Counted from the stretch's first letter, positions 50,034 to 59,501 are shown. The stretch is 64,000 bases of DNA from Novosphingobium sp. MW5 (GCA_025938935.1 JAPCWB010000001.1:1984001-2048000), one strand, 5' to 3'. Notes: a model not told the origin generated them from the sequence alone. Numbers and translations: made by a program.

Positions 50034-50366
50034 ATGCCCCGTTACAAGATGATCGCACTGACCAGGCCCGTTGAAGGCCGCGAGGAGGAATTCAACGCGT
50101 GGTACCAGAACGTCCACCTGGTCGAGCTCTGCGCGATGCCGGGCGTCATGGGTGCCCAGCGTTACAAGCTTGCCGCCCCGCTGCAGGGCTATGACGAGCG
50201 GCCCTACCTCGCGATTTACGACATCGAATGCGACGATATCCGCGCCACGCTCGGCGCGATCGGCGCGGCATCCGCGTCAGGCAAGATGACGCCTTGCGAC
50301 GCGGCGGACAGCGCCAATGCCTATACCGTGGTGTTCGAGGAATTCGGGGAACGGGTAGAGGGCTAA
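50034..50366 (+). CDS. small dimeric alpha-beta barrel (EthD-like) protein
   Basis: A 110-residue protein. The pattern YKMIALTRPVEGREEEFNAWYQNVHLVELCAMPGVMGAQRYKL fits the ferredoxin-like dimeric barrel family, with the short WYQNVHLVE segment typical of EthD/DUF4286-like proteins. These bind small substrates, and some assist ring cleavage or decarboxylation, but no specific function can be given. Its stop overlaps that of a convergent crotonase gene. Confidence 0.65.
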   Translation: MPRYKMIALTRPVEGREEEFNAWYQNVHLVELCAMPGVMGAQRYKLAAPLQGYDERPYLAIYDIECDDIRATLGAIGAASASGKMTPCDAADSANAYTVVFEEFGERVEG

Positions 50367-51160
50367 CCCCCGAACTTCGGGGCCCGTTTTTCCCGCAGCG
50401 CCATCACGCCTTCCATGTGATCGGCGGTGCGCACGCTGACCGATTCCATAGCGATGCCTGCTTCCATCACGGAGTGGGCAACACGCTTCAGCTCCATCTG
50501 GGTCAGCACCTTGGTCGCCCGGATCGCATACTGCGCCCCGGCGATCAGCTTGTCACAGAAGGCATCGACCGCGCCGTCGAGTTCCTCGGGCGGCAGGCAG
50601 TGGTTGACGAGGCCGATCTCGGCGGCCTTCTGCGCGGTGAGCAGGTCACCGGAGAGCAGGAATTCCTTCGCTCGGCCCAGCCCGATGCGCGCCGCCCAGA
50701 TGACCGCGCCGCCGTCCCCCGCCACCAGGCCGAGGTGCACGTGCGGATCGCCGATCTTGGCTTTCTCTGATGCGAAGATGACATCGGCAAACAGCGCCAG
50801 CGTTGCGCCAAGCCCAACCGCATGGCCGTTGAGCCGGCAGACCACCGGCTTGTCGATATCGAGCAGCGTATAAACGATGCGCTTGGCAACTTCCGCCTCG
50901 TGATCGAAAAGGGCGGGGGAGGTCGCGTTCTTGAGGATGTGATCGAGGTCACCCCCGGCCGAAAAGGCCCGGCCCGCGCCGGTCAGCACGATCACGTCCG
51001 ATGCAGGATCGATGCGGGCGAAGTGCAGCGCCTCCGCAAGTTCGTCGTGCAGTTCGAGATTGACCGCGTTCATCGCGTCGGGGCGGTTGAGCACGACGTC
51101 GAGCCGGCGGCCCTTGCGGACCAGTTCGACCGTGCTGAACTTGGGAAGATCGCTCATCAC
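50363..51160 (-). CDS. enoyl-CoA hydratase/isomerase
   Basis: A 265-residue classic crotonase. LNRPDAMNAVNLELHDELAEAL is followed by AFSAGGDLDHI (first oxyanion block) and AVGLGATLALFADVIFASEKAKIGDPHVHLGLVAGDGGA (second block). Length and motifs fit a short-chain enoyl-CoA hydratase. It probably hydrates an enoyl-CoA in the same pathway as the nearby acyl-CoA dehydrogenases. Divergent from the flavoprotein gene at 51286. Confidence 0.9.
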   Translation of the reverse strand: MMSDLPKFSTVELVRKGRRLDVVLNRPDAMNAVNLELHDELAEALHFARIDPASDVIVLTGAGRAFSAGGDLDHILKNATSPALFDHEAEVAKRIVYTLLDIDKPVVCRLNGHAVGLGATLALFADVIFASEKAKIGDPHVHLGLVAGDGGAVIWAARIGLGRAKEFLLSGDLLTAQKAAEIGLVNHCLPPEELDGAVDAFCDKLIAGAQYAIRATKVLTQMELKRVAHSVMEAGIAMESVSVRTADHMEGVMALREKRAPKFGG

Positions 51161-51285
51161 GCCTGTCTAGCACCGCGCCGCGCCCTCGCAATCCGCCAAT
51201 CCGCGCCCCTGCGATATGCGCCCCCGCTACCCTTGATCGCCGCACGCTTCCGGGCTCAATTGCGCGGCTTCAGGAGAGGTTTGCC

Positions 51286-52974
51286 ATGTCCGGTTTTGAC
51301 GAGACTTTCGATTGGGTAGTGGTCGGCAGCGGTGCCGGATCGATGTCTTCCGCCATGGTCATGCGCGATGCCGGCAAGTCGGTCGTGGTGCTCGAAAAGA
51401 TGCCCTACGTCGGCGGCACTACTGCGAAATCCGGCGGAGTCATGTGGATCCCGAACAACCGCTTCATCCGCGCCGAGGAACCGGACGAGAGCCCGGAAAA
51501 GGCGATTACCTACCTCGACGCCGTGACTGACGATGGCAGCGACGCGCCGGGAACCAGCCGGGAAAAGCGGCTGGCCTATGTCAACGAAGCGCCGAAAATG
51601 CTGGAATACATCATCTCCAAGGGCGTGGAGATGGAGCGTGCGACAGACTTCTGGCCGGACTATTACGATGACCTGCCCGGCGGCTGCAAAACGTCGCGCT
51701 GCGTCACAGCAAAGTTCTTCAACACCAACGAACTGGGCGAATGGCGGACGAAGCTCGCTCCCGGTTTCGCGCCGTTTCCGGCGAAACTGGATGACGGCAT
51801 GAAGGTGACCAACTTCATGCACAAGTCATGGGGCATCAAGCTCAAGTTCCTGCAGATCGCCTTCCGCGTTGTCGGTGCGAAAATCACCGGCAAGCACTTC
51901 ACCACGGCCGGAGCGGCGCTGCAGGGGCGGATGCTCAAGGCGGCGCTGGCGAACGGCGTGGACATCCGCGTGCAGAGCCCGGTGAAGGAATTCATCGTCG
52001 AGGACGGCAAGGTTGTGGGCGTCATCGCCGAAGTGGATGGCAAGCCCCGCCGGATCGGCGCCAATCTTGGCGTGTTGGTCAATGCTGGCGGCTTTGCCCA
52101 GAACCAGGCCATGCGCGACAGGTATATGCCCGGAACCAAGGCGGCTTGGTCGAACACCCCGCCCGGCGATACCGGTGACCTGTTTGGCGAGATGGAGCGC
52201 GTGGGCGGCGTGCTCGCACAGATGGACCAGATGGTCGGCTATCAGACCAGCTATGCGCCGGGATTCGACAAGGACTTCGTCAAGCCGGGCGGGCAGGGCA
52301 TTACGGGCAAGCCGGGCTGCATACTCGTCGACCAGTCGGGCGTGCGTTACCTGAACGAAGGCGGCTCCTACGAGCTGTACTGCCAGAACATGCTCGAGCG
52401 GAACAAGACCGTCCCCGCCGTGCCGAGCTGGGCCGTGTTCGATCAGCACTACGCCGAAAACTACAAGGTTCTGAACAAGTGGCTCGGCAAGCCGGAAGTC
52501 CGCAAGGACCTGGTCGATTGCGGCTACCTCAAGGTCGGGGAAACCATCGAGGACCTTGCCTCCCAGATCAAGGTCGATCCCGCCACGCTGCGCACCACGA
52601 TCGAGCGCTGGAACGGCTTTGTCGACAAGGGCGTGGACGAGGATTTCGGCCGCGGCGGCCGCGAATACGACAAGTGGCTGGGCGATCCGTTCAAGGACGG
52701 CAACCCGGCGCTGGCGCGGCTCGACAAGGGCCCGTTCTTCGCCATCGACATCATCCCGGGCGACGTTTCCACCTATGGCGGCGCTTTGATCGATGCGCAG
52801 GCCGGGGTGATCAAGGCAGACGGCTCGCCGGTGCCGGGGCTCTACGCCTGCGGGGTCTCCACCGCCTCGATCATGGGCGGGGTTTATCCGGGAGCGGGGG
52901 CCAGCGTCGGCCCGTCGATGACCTTCGGCTACATCGCCGCCAAGCACGCGGCGGGTGTGGCGAACTCGATGTGA
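51286..52974 (+). CDS. FAD-dependent oxidoreductase, 3-oxosteroid 1-dehydrogenase-like
   Basis: A 562-residue flavoprotein of the fumarate-reductase/KstD superfamily. The FAD fold is VVVGSGAGSMSS at the start, GGTTAKSGGVMWIPNN is the next conserved block, and YPGAGASVGPSMTFGYIAAKHA ends the protein. KstD enzymes put a double bond into a ring beside a ketone. A steroid is one possibility, but related proteins use other cyclic ketones. The second protein at 61058 has the same plan. Confidence 0.82.
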   Translation: MSGFDETFDWVVVGSGAGSMSSAMVMRDAGKSVVVLEKMPYVGGTTAKSGGVMWIPNNRFIRAEEPDESPEKAITYLDAVTDDGSDAPGTSREKRLAYVNEAPKMLEYIISKGVEMERATDFWPDYYDDLPGGCKTSRCVTAKFFNTNELGEWRTKLAPGFAPFPAKLDDGMKVTNFMHKSWGIKLKFLQIAFRVVGAKITGKHFTTAGAALQGRMLKAALANGVDIRVQSPVKEFIVEDGKVVGVIAEVDGKPRRIGANLGVLVNAGGFAQNQAMRDRYMPGTKAAWSNTPPGDTGDLFGEMERVGGVLAQMDQMVGYQTSYAPGFDKDFVKPGGQGITGKPGCILVDQSGVRYLNEGGSYELYCQNMLERNKTVPAVPSWAVFDQHYAENYKVLNKWLGKPEVRKDLVDCGYLKVGETIEDLASQIKVDPATLRTTIERWNGFVDKGVDEDFGRGGREYDKWLGDPFKDGNPALARLDKGPFFAIDIIPGDVSTYGGALIDAQAGVIKADGSPVPGLYACGVSTASIMGGVYPGAGASVGPSMTFGYIAAKHAAGVANSM

Positions 52975-53497
52975 TCAGTTGAGCGCCCCGCGCTCCACCG
53001 GCTGCGCGGTCCCTCGCGCCGCGACCCAGTCCGGAAAGGGCTGTTCGCCCCATTCGAGCGTGCGGTAGGTGATCAGGAACACGTCCAGCGTGGCGCGAAG
53101 CGATTCCTCGTCAAGGATCAGGTAGGCGTCGATCGTCGCATCATCAGTGAAAGTCAGTTGGACGCCCCCTTGCTCGAGGTCGGCCATGTGGATGGTCTTG
53201 CACAGCCATGGTTCGGCGTCTGGTACGGCCTCGACCGGCGGCTGCGGGTTGCTGTCCCGCTCCATGCGCAGCTTTTCCTGCTCGATATCGAGCACCAATT
53301 CGCGCGGGATCGGTCCGGCAACGGCCTTTTCCGCGCGCTCCGCGAGAACCGGCACGAAGCGATCCGCCAGGCGCCGGGTGAGGAAGATCGCACTGGAATT
53401 GCCCCGCCGGATCGACCGTATGCAGCCGGATTCGGTCATGGTCGAAATCCGAAGCCATGGTGAAGGTGTGGATTATGAAGGTCTGGCGCTCAGCCAT
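52975..53497 (-). CDS. hypothetical protein, 5' part in a second frame (frameshift)
   Basis: As written only 154 residues from 53439 are open (SIRRGNSSAIFLTRRLADRFVP onward). If one base is removed from the CCCC at 53402-53405, the frame extends upstream through MASDFDHDRIRLHTVDPAGNSSAIFLTRRL. It then starts with ATG at 53497, overlapping the upstream rhodanese stop by eight bases. About 173 residues result. IFLTRRL recalls a family of small proteins with an xLTRRLxxxxLP motif; function unknown. It ends at the stop of the convergent flavoprotein gene. Confidence 0.55.
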
Positions 53498-54647
53498 GTC
53501 TGTATGGCTCAATACCGTTCGAAGGGCCGGATCGGCTGATTGCGCCGCAAGCCCCCAGCGGATATCCGGCGGCCTTCCACGCCTTGAGACCTTCGCGCAG
53601 CCAATAGATGTTCGTGTACCCCTCGAACTGCATGCGCAGGATCGCATTGTATGAATTGCGGCAATTCTCGTGATGGCAATAGACCATGATCGGACGTGCC
53701 TTCTTCGCATCGTGCATGAAGGTGAACGTATGCAGGTTCTCGCGAACGAAATACTGCACCTTGTCGTCGAACGCGCCGCTTGCCCCTGCATAGGCGAATT
53801 CCTCGGTGCCCGGAATCACGACCGCATCGCGCAGGGCTCCGAGCACGAGCATGTCCTTGCCGTATTTGTCCAGCAAGCAGGCCGCCTGACGGGCAGAGAT
53901 TGTCTGGACACCCGGAATATGGTCGGGCGTGGGACCTGAACCGCCGGGGCCGAGCTTCCCGTCATAGGGAATCCCCGGCGCCGGTGCGTCGGCCGCGGTT
54001 GCGGCGCAGGCCGGCGGAGGCGAGGGCTGTCCTTCACCAGCAAGACGCGCGCCGGCCTCGCGCAAGGACTTGTAGCTGTCCATCTGCCGCAGCAGGTTGT
54101 AGCGAACATGTGGCACCATGACGGAGGTGAGCCGGTGCCATGGCGCATCGACCACCTCGTCCACCTTGAGCTGGGTATCGATCGCGGCGAGCATGTCCTC
54201 GATCGGCGTCTTGCCCGTTGCCGGATCGCGCCAATTGGGGTCGAGCCCCAGCTTGGTCAGCTCCCATATCCGCTGGTGATCGTCCAATGCGATAGCAAGG
54301 CGGTATAGCCCACCCTTGAAACCCGGAATGGCGGGCAGGAACTCGTCGCAGGTAAGGCCGCTCTGTTCGCGCGGCAGAGCCTGCCGCTCCCTGAACCACG
54401 CGCGTATGCGCTGCTCCTTTACCGCCTCGCTTTCCGTGCCGGTCAGACCTGTAATGTCCCAGAGTTCGGAAGTGAGCGAGCCCGGCCGCGGCGGGCCTGT
54501 GCCAATGACTTCACAAAGAGCAGTGCGGATTTCTACTGGAGTAACCGGGATCTTGCGCGGTTTTGCAGGTGCGGCCTCTGCTGCAGTGCCGAGGCAGAAG
54601 GCGACGCCGCAAAGGGCGAGGATCAGCTTGCGCACCAGATCAGCCAC
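53490..54647 (-). CDS. exported rhodanese-domain protein
   Basis: A 385-residue protein with a signal peptide (about residues 1-25). The C-terminal rhodanese domain has the active-site loop MVYCHHENCRNSYNAI, in which the catalytic Cys probably is the second one (NCRNS). The long N-terminal region (about 30-235) is of unknown fold, has ATGKTPIEDMLAAIDTQLK, and is not a second rhodanese. It may transfer sulfur or bind thiols or thiosulfate in the periplasm. Start GTG at 54647 overlaps the previous gene by eight bases. Confidence 0.8.
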   Translation of the reverse strand: MADLVRKLILALCGVAFCLGTAAEAAPAKPRKIPVTPVEIRTALCEVIGTGPPRPGSLTSELWDITGLTGTESEAVKEQRIRAWFRERQALPREQSGLTCDEFLPAIPGFKGGLYRLAIALDDHQRIWELTKLGLDPNWRDPATGKTPIEDMLAAIDTQLKVDEVVDAPWHRLTSVMVPHVRYNLLRQMDSYKSLREAGARLAGEGQPSPPPACAATAADAPAPGIPYDGKLGPGGSGPTPDHIPGVQTISARQAACLLDKYGKDMLVLGALRDAVVIPGTEEFAYAGASGAFDDKVQYFVRENLHTFTFMHDAKKARPIMVYCHHENCRNSYNAILRMQFEGYTNIYWLREGLKAWKAAGYPLGACGAISRSGPSNGIEPYRHG

Positions 54648-55443
54648 AGGAACCGTCGAGACAATCAGAGCTGCTGACCTTGCATTGCTTGGCGCTGTTG
54701 GCGGTTTGCATCGCTTTCATCTTGCCGAACATGGCGCGGATATCGGCATCAAGGTAGGGCAACTGGCCTTCGAGCGATACGCGCGGGGCCGAAGCGGACG
54801 CGAATTGGCTGAACGTCGACAGCTTGAGCGAGACGCGACTGTCCAGTGCAAGCGCGGCAAGGATATCGGGCATGTAGTCCTGAATTCGCACGCGGACCGG
54901 CGCATTGGGCACTATCGGCCGGATAACGGGGAAATTCGCATAATAGGAGCCGAAGGTAACCTGTGCCGCCGTGAACTTGGGTGGCAACCGGCCTCCAGGC
55001 AACGCCATGGGCGGGATCACGAAGTCAACATAGCTCCAGCTTGCGGTGCCGTTGTCCTCCATCTTGCCGCGCAGTTCGAGATAGGGGACGCGCGCTATGT
55101 CGGTACGGTCGATCGCCTGCAGGTTCTCCAGTTTAAGGCCAGCCCGAGGCATCGGGATGCGGGCGTAGAACGGCACGCCAAAATCGGTAGCGGCTTCCGC
55201 GTAACCACCCGGGCTCTTGAGCGGAGATCGCCACTGGCACATGGGAAAGGGCTCGGACGAACCGAGATTGCTGGCTGGCACTCCAGCGAATTTTGCGATG
55301 AATTCGCGGTCTTCCGGTGTGAGGACCTTGGCTGGTTCCCGAGTTCGGGTGACGTCGATAAACCCGCGTACTTCCTGCGTTGCACCCGGAAAAGCCGCCG
55401 CAAGTAAGCAAGCAGTAGTCAGGATCGCGATTTTGTTTCGCAA
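54640..55443 (-). CDS. exported hypothetical protein
   Basis: A 267-residue protein with a clear signal peptide. TTG at 55443, preceded by GAGGGA at eight bases, gives the hydrophobic start RNKIAILTTACLLAAAFPG. The rest shows repeated proline and aromatic segments and two cysteine pairs near the end (KQCKVSSSDCLDGSCG). I recognise no family. Its stop overlaps the rhodanese start. The three-gene exported operon (55443 to 52975) may work in sulfur chemistry, but this is speculative. Confidence 0.6.
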   Translation of the reverse strand: MRNKIAILTTACLLAAAFPGATQEVRGFIDVTRTREPAKVLTPEDREFIAKFAGVPASNLGSSEPFPMCQWRSPLKSPGGYAEAATDFGVPFYARIPMPRAGLKLENLQAIDRTDIARVPYLELRGKMEDNGTASWSYVDFVIPPMALPGGRLPPKFTAAQVTFGSYYANFPVIRPIVPNAPVRVRIQDYMPDILAALALDSRVSLKLSTFSQFASASAPRVSLEGQLPYLDADIRAMFGKMKAMQTANSAKQCKVSSSDCLDGSCG

Positions 55444-55508
55444 GATTATCTTCCCTCTTCTGCGAGCTATCCGGAAACTACGAGAGGCCGAATTCAAGTC
55501 AACTTGAT

Positions 55509-56513
55509 TCAAAACAGGTTGATGCCAACCTTGCTGAAGAACTGTCCGCTTTCGGCGTGGCGGAAGGCATCATGAATGCGCGCCAGGTCATAGACCACAT
55601 CGATCACTGGCCGCACGCCATGTTTCACGCAAAACGCCAGCATTGCCTCATGCTCATCGCGGTTGCCGACATTGACCGGCACGATCTGCGCCGGAAGCTG
55701 CCCGATCCTCCCCCACGAAAATTCGCTGCCGAGCATGCCGATCGACGCGATCACGCCGTCCGGAGCGAGGGTGGAAATGTTGGCCTCCAGCTGTTCCACA
55801 CCGGCGACATCGACGACGATATGCACCCCGCTCGAAGCCGCGCGCGCCTTGGAAGCCCATTCCGGGTCGGTGCGATAATTCAGCGTCACATCCGCGCCCA
55901 TTGCCGTGCCGCGCCGCAGCTTGGCATCGCTGGAGGACGTGAGGATCACCTTTGCCCCATGTGCCTTGGCGAATTGCAGCGCAGCAATGCTCACCCCGCC
56001 GGTGCCGTGGCACAGTACCCAGTCACCGGGCTGCAACGGCCGGGCCAGGAAGAGCGCGTTCCATGCGGTGAGCCCCGCGCAGGCAAAGGTCGCGCATTCG
56101 AGGTCGCCCAGCTCGTCGGGATTGAGTACCAGGCCCTCTGCGCTGAAATTGGCCAATTGCCGCGCCACCCCGTCGGCCATGCCGCCCAGCATATCCATCG
56201 AAGGTTCGCGTCCGTGCAGCCAGCTTTGCGCGAAGATAGGGCTGACTCGGTCGCCCGGCTTCACGCGGGTCACGCCTGAGCCAACGGCAGTCACGACGCC
56301 TGCCGCGCAAGACATCGGAATCCGCACCCCGCCGCCCGTGATGCCGCCCATGCTCGGAACCAGCAGGCCCTTGGCGACGATCAGGTCGCGGAAATTGATC
56401 GTTGCACAGTGCAGGCGGACTTGTGCCTGACCGGGGGCGGGCGGCGGCACATCGACATCGCGCAGTTCGATGGCGTCGATGCCTGCGCCTTCGGTGATAA
56501 TGGCGGCCTTCAT
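55509..56513 (-). CDS. NAD(P)-dependent alcohol dehydrogenase-like MDR protein
   Basis: A 334-residue MDR-family dehydrogenase. The N-terminus DLIVAKGLLVPSMGG and the block AGVVTAVGSGVTRVKPGDRV are typical. VLCHGTGGVSIAALQFAKAHGAKVILTSSS is the cofactor domain. Zinc-binding cysteines are not evident. The frame begins with ATG at 56513. It diverges from the 56618 gene and precedes the exported operon on the same strand without obvious coupling. The substrate is unknown. Confidence 0.85.
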   Translation of the reverse strand: MKAAIITEGAGIDAIELRDVDVPPPAPGQAQVRLHCATINFRDLIVAKGLLVPSMGGITGGGVRIPMSCAAGVVTAVGSGVTRVKPGDRVSPIFAQSWLHGREPSMDMLGGMADGVARQLANFSAEGLVLNPDELGDLECATFACAGLTAWNALFLARPLQPGDWVLCHGTGGVSIAALQFAKAHGAKVILTSSSDAKLRRGTAMGADVTLNYRTDPEWASKARAASSGVHIVVDVAGVEQLEANISTLAPDGVIASIGMLGSEFSWGRIGQLPAQIVPVNVGNRDEHEAMLAFCVKHGVRPVIDVVYDLARIHDAFRHAESGQFFSKVGINLF

Positions 56514-56617
56514 CCCCAGTCTCCTTTATGCGCAGGGAGCCTGCCGGCGACCTTGATGTCAACGTCTTGCTGGCGATGAATTCGGCGCTAGTCTGCTTAC
56601 TTCAGGTGGAGGGCACG

Positions 56618-57208
56618 ATGGGCCGGGAAGCGATAGCGCAGTGCGTTTGGGCTGGTCAGAGCGCCGAAGCAAAGGTCCTGCTGGAATCGCAGGAGATCAT
56701 CCTGCGCGGCGGTATCAAGGCGCGCATCCCCCGCAGCAGCATCACTGCTTTCGCTGCCGAAGGCGACATGCTTCGTGTCACCGCGCCCGGCGGAACGCTT
56801 GAGGCGCGGCTGGGCGAAAAAGAGGCCGCAAAGTGGGCCGAGGCACTGGCCAAACCCGCGCCCAGCCTGGCCTCAAAGCTCGGCATCGGCGGGGAGAAAC
56901 CCGCCTTTCTGCTTGGCGAAACCGATGATGAAGGGTTGCTTGATGCTCTTGCCGGGCACCACAGCGTCGACAGGGCCGAGCAGGCCTCGGTCGTCATTGC
57001 CATGATCGCCAGCGAGGACGATCTTGATGCCGCGGTGGAACTCGCGGGCGAGCATGGACTGATGCTCTGGTGCATTTATCCCAAGGGCAAAGGCGTGGCC
57101 TTCGGCGACATGGCGATCCGGGGCCAACTGCGCGCTGCGGGGTGGATGGACAACAGGACCTGCGCGGTTTCCGACCACCTTACCGCGACACGCTACGGCC
57201 GGAAATGA
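56618..57208 (+). CDS. hypothetical protein (domain of unknown function)
   Basis: A 196-residue protein starting with ATG at 56618 with GGTGGAGGGC upstream. The N-terminal part (VWAGQSAEAKVLLESQEIILRGGIKARI) is followed by an alanine-lysine linker (KWAEALAKPAPSLASKLG). The second half ends in LMLWCIYPKGKGVAFGDMAIRGQLRAAGWMDNRTCAVSDHLTATRYGRK. This recalls DUF3052-like proteins found near membrane or stress genes. No function can be named. It ends at a small REP-like repeat in the convergent gap. Confidence 0.62.
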   Translation: MGREAIAQCVWAGQSAEAKVLLESQEIILRGGIKARIPRSSITAFAAEGDMLRVTAPGGTLEARLGEKEAAKWAEALAKPAPSLASKLGIGGEKPAFLLGETDDEGLLDALAGHHSVDRAEQASVVIAMIASEDDLDAAVELAGEHGLMLWCIYPKGKGVAFGDMAIRGQLRAAGWMDNRTCAVSDHLTATRYGRK

Positions 57209-57237
57209 CGTTGTCCCGGGGCAAGCCTGGGACGACG
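57209..57237. repeat. REP-like short inverted repeat in a convergent gap
   Basis: CGTTGTCCC and GGGACGACG flank an 11-base loop. The outer bases resemble the left arm of the larger element at 46645. It fills the gap between two convergent genes almost exactly, and probably also works as a stem-loop terminator. Confidence 0.6.
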
Positions 57238-57238
57238 A

Positions 57239-58249
57239 TTATGCAGCCAGAGCCGCGCGCCCCGCTGCCTCGCGCCAGTGGTCGAGACTGCCGCACAGTT
57301 GCAGGTTGAGCATGGCCCGCTTCATGTAGTGGTGGACCGGGTATTCCTGGGTCAGGCCGATGCCCCCGTGAAGCTGAATCGCTTCTTCGGTGATGTATCG
57401 ATAAGTGTCCGTCGCGTGGGCCTTCATCGCGCCCAGATCGACTACCGGTGAGGTTGCAGCAGCATGCGCGCGGGCTTCGTAAAGCGCCTCGGACACGGTC
57501 AGCGCGATCTTCAGGTCCGCGCAGCGGTGCTTGAGCGCCTGGAACATTGCCAGCGGCCGGTCAAACTGCTTGCGGACCTTGAGATATTCCACCGTCAGGT
57601 CGAGTGCAGCAGCCGCGCCGCCAAGGCTGTCTGCCGCGACGAGCACGTGCGCGGTGCGGGCGATCTCGTCATGCAGGGCGGTGGCGACATCGCCTTCCGC
57701 TACCAAAGTCATGGCCTCGAGCGGAACCCCGGTAAGGTGGAGGTCGAAGACCTTTCGGCTTTCGTCCCACAGCGGGCGGGGGACAAGCGTGACCCCTTTC
57801 GCGCCCAGCGGAACGAGGCGATAGGCGCCAGCACCGCCGACCAGCACATGGCTCGCCATGTCGGCGTCGAACAGGCCGTGGACTTGCCCGTTGATCACCC
57901 CGCCTTCGACGTGGACATCGGCGGGCAGCATGTTGAGCGCGACATATTCCCCGCCGCAAATACGCTCGATCCATTCGCTCTTGCCCTCGAAATCGGGGGC
58001 GGAGGCGATGCCTCGCAGGGCTAGGAGGGCGGGAATCAGGGGAGCGGTGCAGAGCACCTTGCCCAGTTCCTGAACGATCGCGCCAGCAGCCTCGCGGCCG
58101 AGGCCGAGGCCGCCGAGTTCCTCGGGCAGGTCAACCAGAAGCCAGCCCATCTCAGCAGCTAGCTGCCAGCTCTGCTCACGGTCGGGCAGGATCGAGCCGG
58201 CGGGAAAGGCCTTGGCGGCGCTGTCGCGGAGTTCCGAAAGTTCGATCAC
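57239..58249 (-). CDS. acyl-CoA dehydrogenase (short form)
   Basis: A 336-residue flavin dehydrogenase. ELGKVLCTAPLIPALLAL and HGGIGLTQEYPVHHYMKRAML near the C-terminus (FAD/adenine-contact and end helix), with HATDTYRYITEEAIQ, fit the family. It is shorter than the usual 380-400 residues and lacks the classic Glu-region block seen in its neighbour. It may be the non-identical partner of a heteromeric dehydrogenase as in steroid side-chain degradation. The GTG start at 58249 overlaps the stop of its partner (GTGA). Confidence 0.85.
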   Translation of the reverse strand: MIELSELRDSAAKAFPAGSILPDREQSWQLAAEMGWLLVDLPEELGGLGLGREAAGAIVQELGKVLCTAPLIPALLALRGIASAPDFEGKSEWIERICGGEYVALNMLPADVHVEGGVINGQVHGLFDADMASHVLVGGAGAYRLVPLGAKGVTLVPRPLWDESRKVFDLHLTGVPLEAMTLVAEGDVATALHDEIARTAHVLVAADSLGGAAAALDLTVEYLKVRKQFDRPLAMFQALKHRCADLKIALTVSEALYEARAHAAATSPVVDLGAMKAHATDTYRYITEEAIQLHGGIGLTQEYPVHHYMKRAMLNLQLCGSLDHWREAAGRAALAA

Positions 58250-59436
58250 AGCGTCCACCCCTTAGGTTCGCGCGGCATTTCCAGCATGCGCTCGGCGATG
58301 ATGTTGCGCTGCACTTCCTCGCTGCCGCCGGCGATGGTCCAAGCGTAGGAGTTCATGAAGTCAGCCATCCAGTTGCCGGTGTTGAGATCGCCGAAGGTGA
58401 TGGCGGCACGGTACTGTTCCGCCATGCCGCCAAGCCTGACGCCAAGCGCGGAGTAGGCGCGCAGCGCGCGGCTGTAGGCGTTCTTGACGATCGAGGCGTC
58501 GCCCACGCGCTCGATACCGGCGATGCGGTTCTCAAGGAAACGGTCGGCCAGCGCGCAGACGGCGTCCACTTGCGTCACCAGTTCGCCGAAATCGCGCAGG
58601 ACGCCGCGGTCCTCGCTGTGGCCGTGAATGCGGATAAGTTCGCTCACCCGGCCGAGCGCGCCGCGCATGCGGTTGGAAAGTTCGAGCAGGGTCAGGCCGC
58701 GTTCGGAAGCGAGCGTGGCCTGCGCCACGGCCCAGCCGGCGCCTTCATCTCCCACCCGCTGCGACACGGGGACTTCGACATTGTCGAGGAAGATCTCGGC
58801 GAATTCCTCGTCGCCTTGGATCTGTTCGATCGGGCGGACAGTTACGCCCGGTGTCTTCATGTCCATCAGCAGGTAGGTAATGCCCGCCTGCTTCGGCCCG
58901 TCCGAGGATGTGCGCACCAGGAGCAGGCACATGTCGGCATATTGCGCCATGGTCGACCAGATCTTCTGGCCGTTGATCACGTATACGTCGCCATCAGGAC
59001 GAGTCTGGCGCTCTGCTTTGCACTTGATCGCGGCGAGGTCTGACCCGGCGCCGGGCTCGGAAAAGCCCCGGCACCAGGTCTCGCCGCGCAGGATGCCGGG
59101 CATGTAGCGTGCCTTCTGCTCCTCGTTCGCGCATTCGTGCAGCGTCGCGAAGGCGTGATAGGTCGAGACAAAGGAGAGCAGCAGGCGCGGCGCATCGGCG
59201 GCGGCAAGCTCTTCGTAGATGACCTTCTGTTCGGCCAATCCGCGTCCGCCGCCCGGCCATTCCGCAGGCCAGTGCGGGATCGCATAGCCGGCTTCGACCA
59301 GTTTCAGGAACCATTGCCGCTGGCTTTCGGCAAAGGCCTTGTGATCGGTGATGTCGCGCCAGCCCTGCGGCTTGTTGGCCGCGAGCCAGTTGCGCAGGTC
59401 GCTGCGCAGCGTGTCTAGGGATGCCTGGTCAGTCAC
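58246..59436 (-). CDS. acyl-CoA dehydrogenase
   Basis: A 396-residue flavin enzyme. GFSEPGAGSDLAAIKCKAE, NGQKIWSTMAQYADMCLLLVRTS and IAGGSEEVQRNIIAERMLEMPREPKG show the full ACAD layout. The catalytic Glu region is in the last block. GTG at 59436 with GAGG before it was chosen because the residues upstream look unlike protein. It is co-translated with the shorter enzyme downstream, so an alpha2beta2 complex (FadE-like pair) is likely. Confidence 0.87.
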   Translation of the reverse strand: MTDQASLDTLRSDLRNWLAANKPQGWRDITDHKAFAESQRQWFLKLVEAGYAIPHWPAEWPGGGRGLAEQKVIYEELAAADAPRLLLSFVSTYHAFATLHECANEEQKARYMPGILRGETWCRGFSEPGAGSDLAAIKCKAERQTRPDGDVYVINGQKIWSTMAQYADMCLLLVRTSSDGPKQAGITYLLMDMKTPGVTVRPIEQIQGDEEFAEIFLDNVEVPVSQRVGDEGAGWAVAQATLASERGLTLLELSNRMRGALGRVSELIRIHGHSEDRGVLRDFGELVTQVDAVCALADRFLENRIAGIERVGDASIVKNAYSRALRAYSALGVRLGGMAEQYRAAITFGDLNTGNWMADFMNSYAWTIAGGSEEVQRNIIAERMLEMPREPKGWTL

Positions 59437-59501
59437 GCGGGCCTCATGCCTTGCGCGGGCGGATGGGGGAAGGGGCAGGCCGGGAATATCGCCCAAGCGA
59501 G

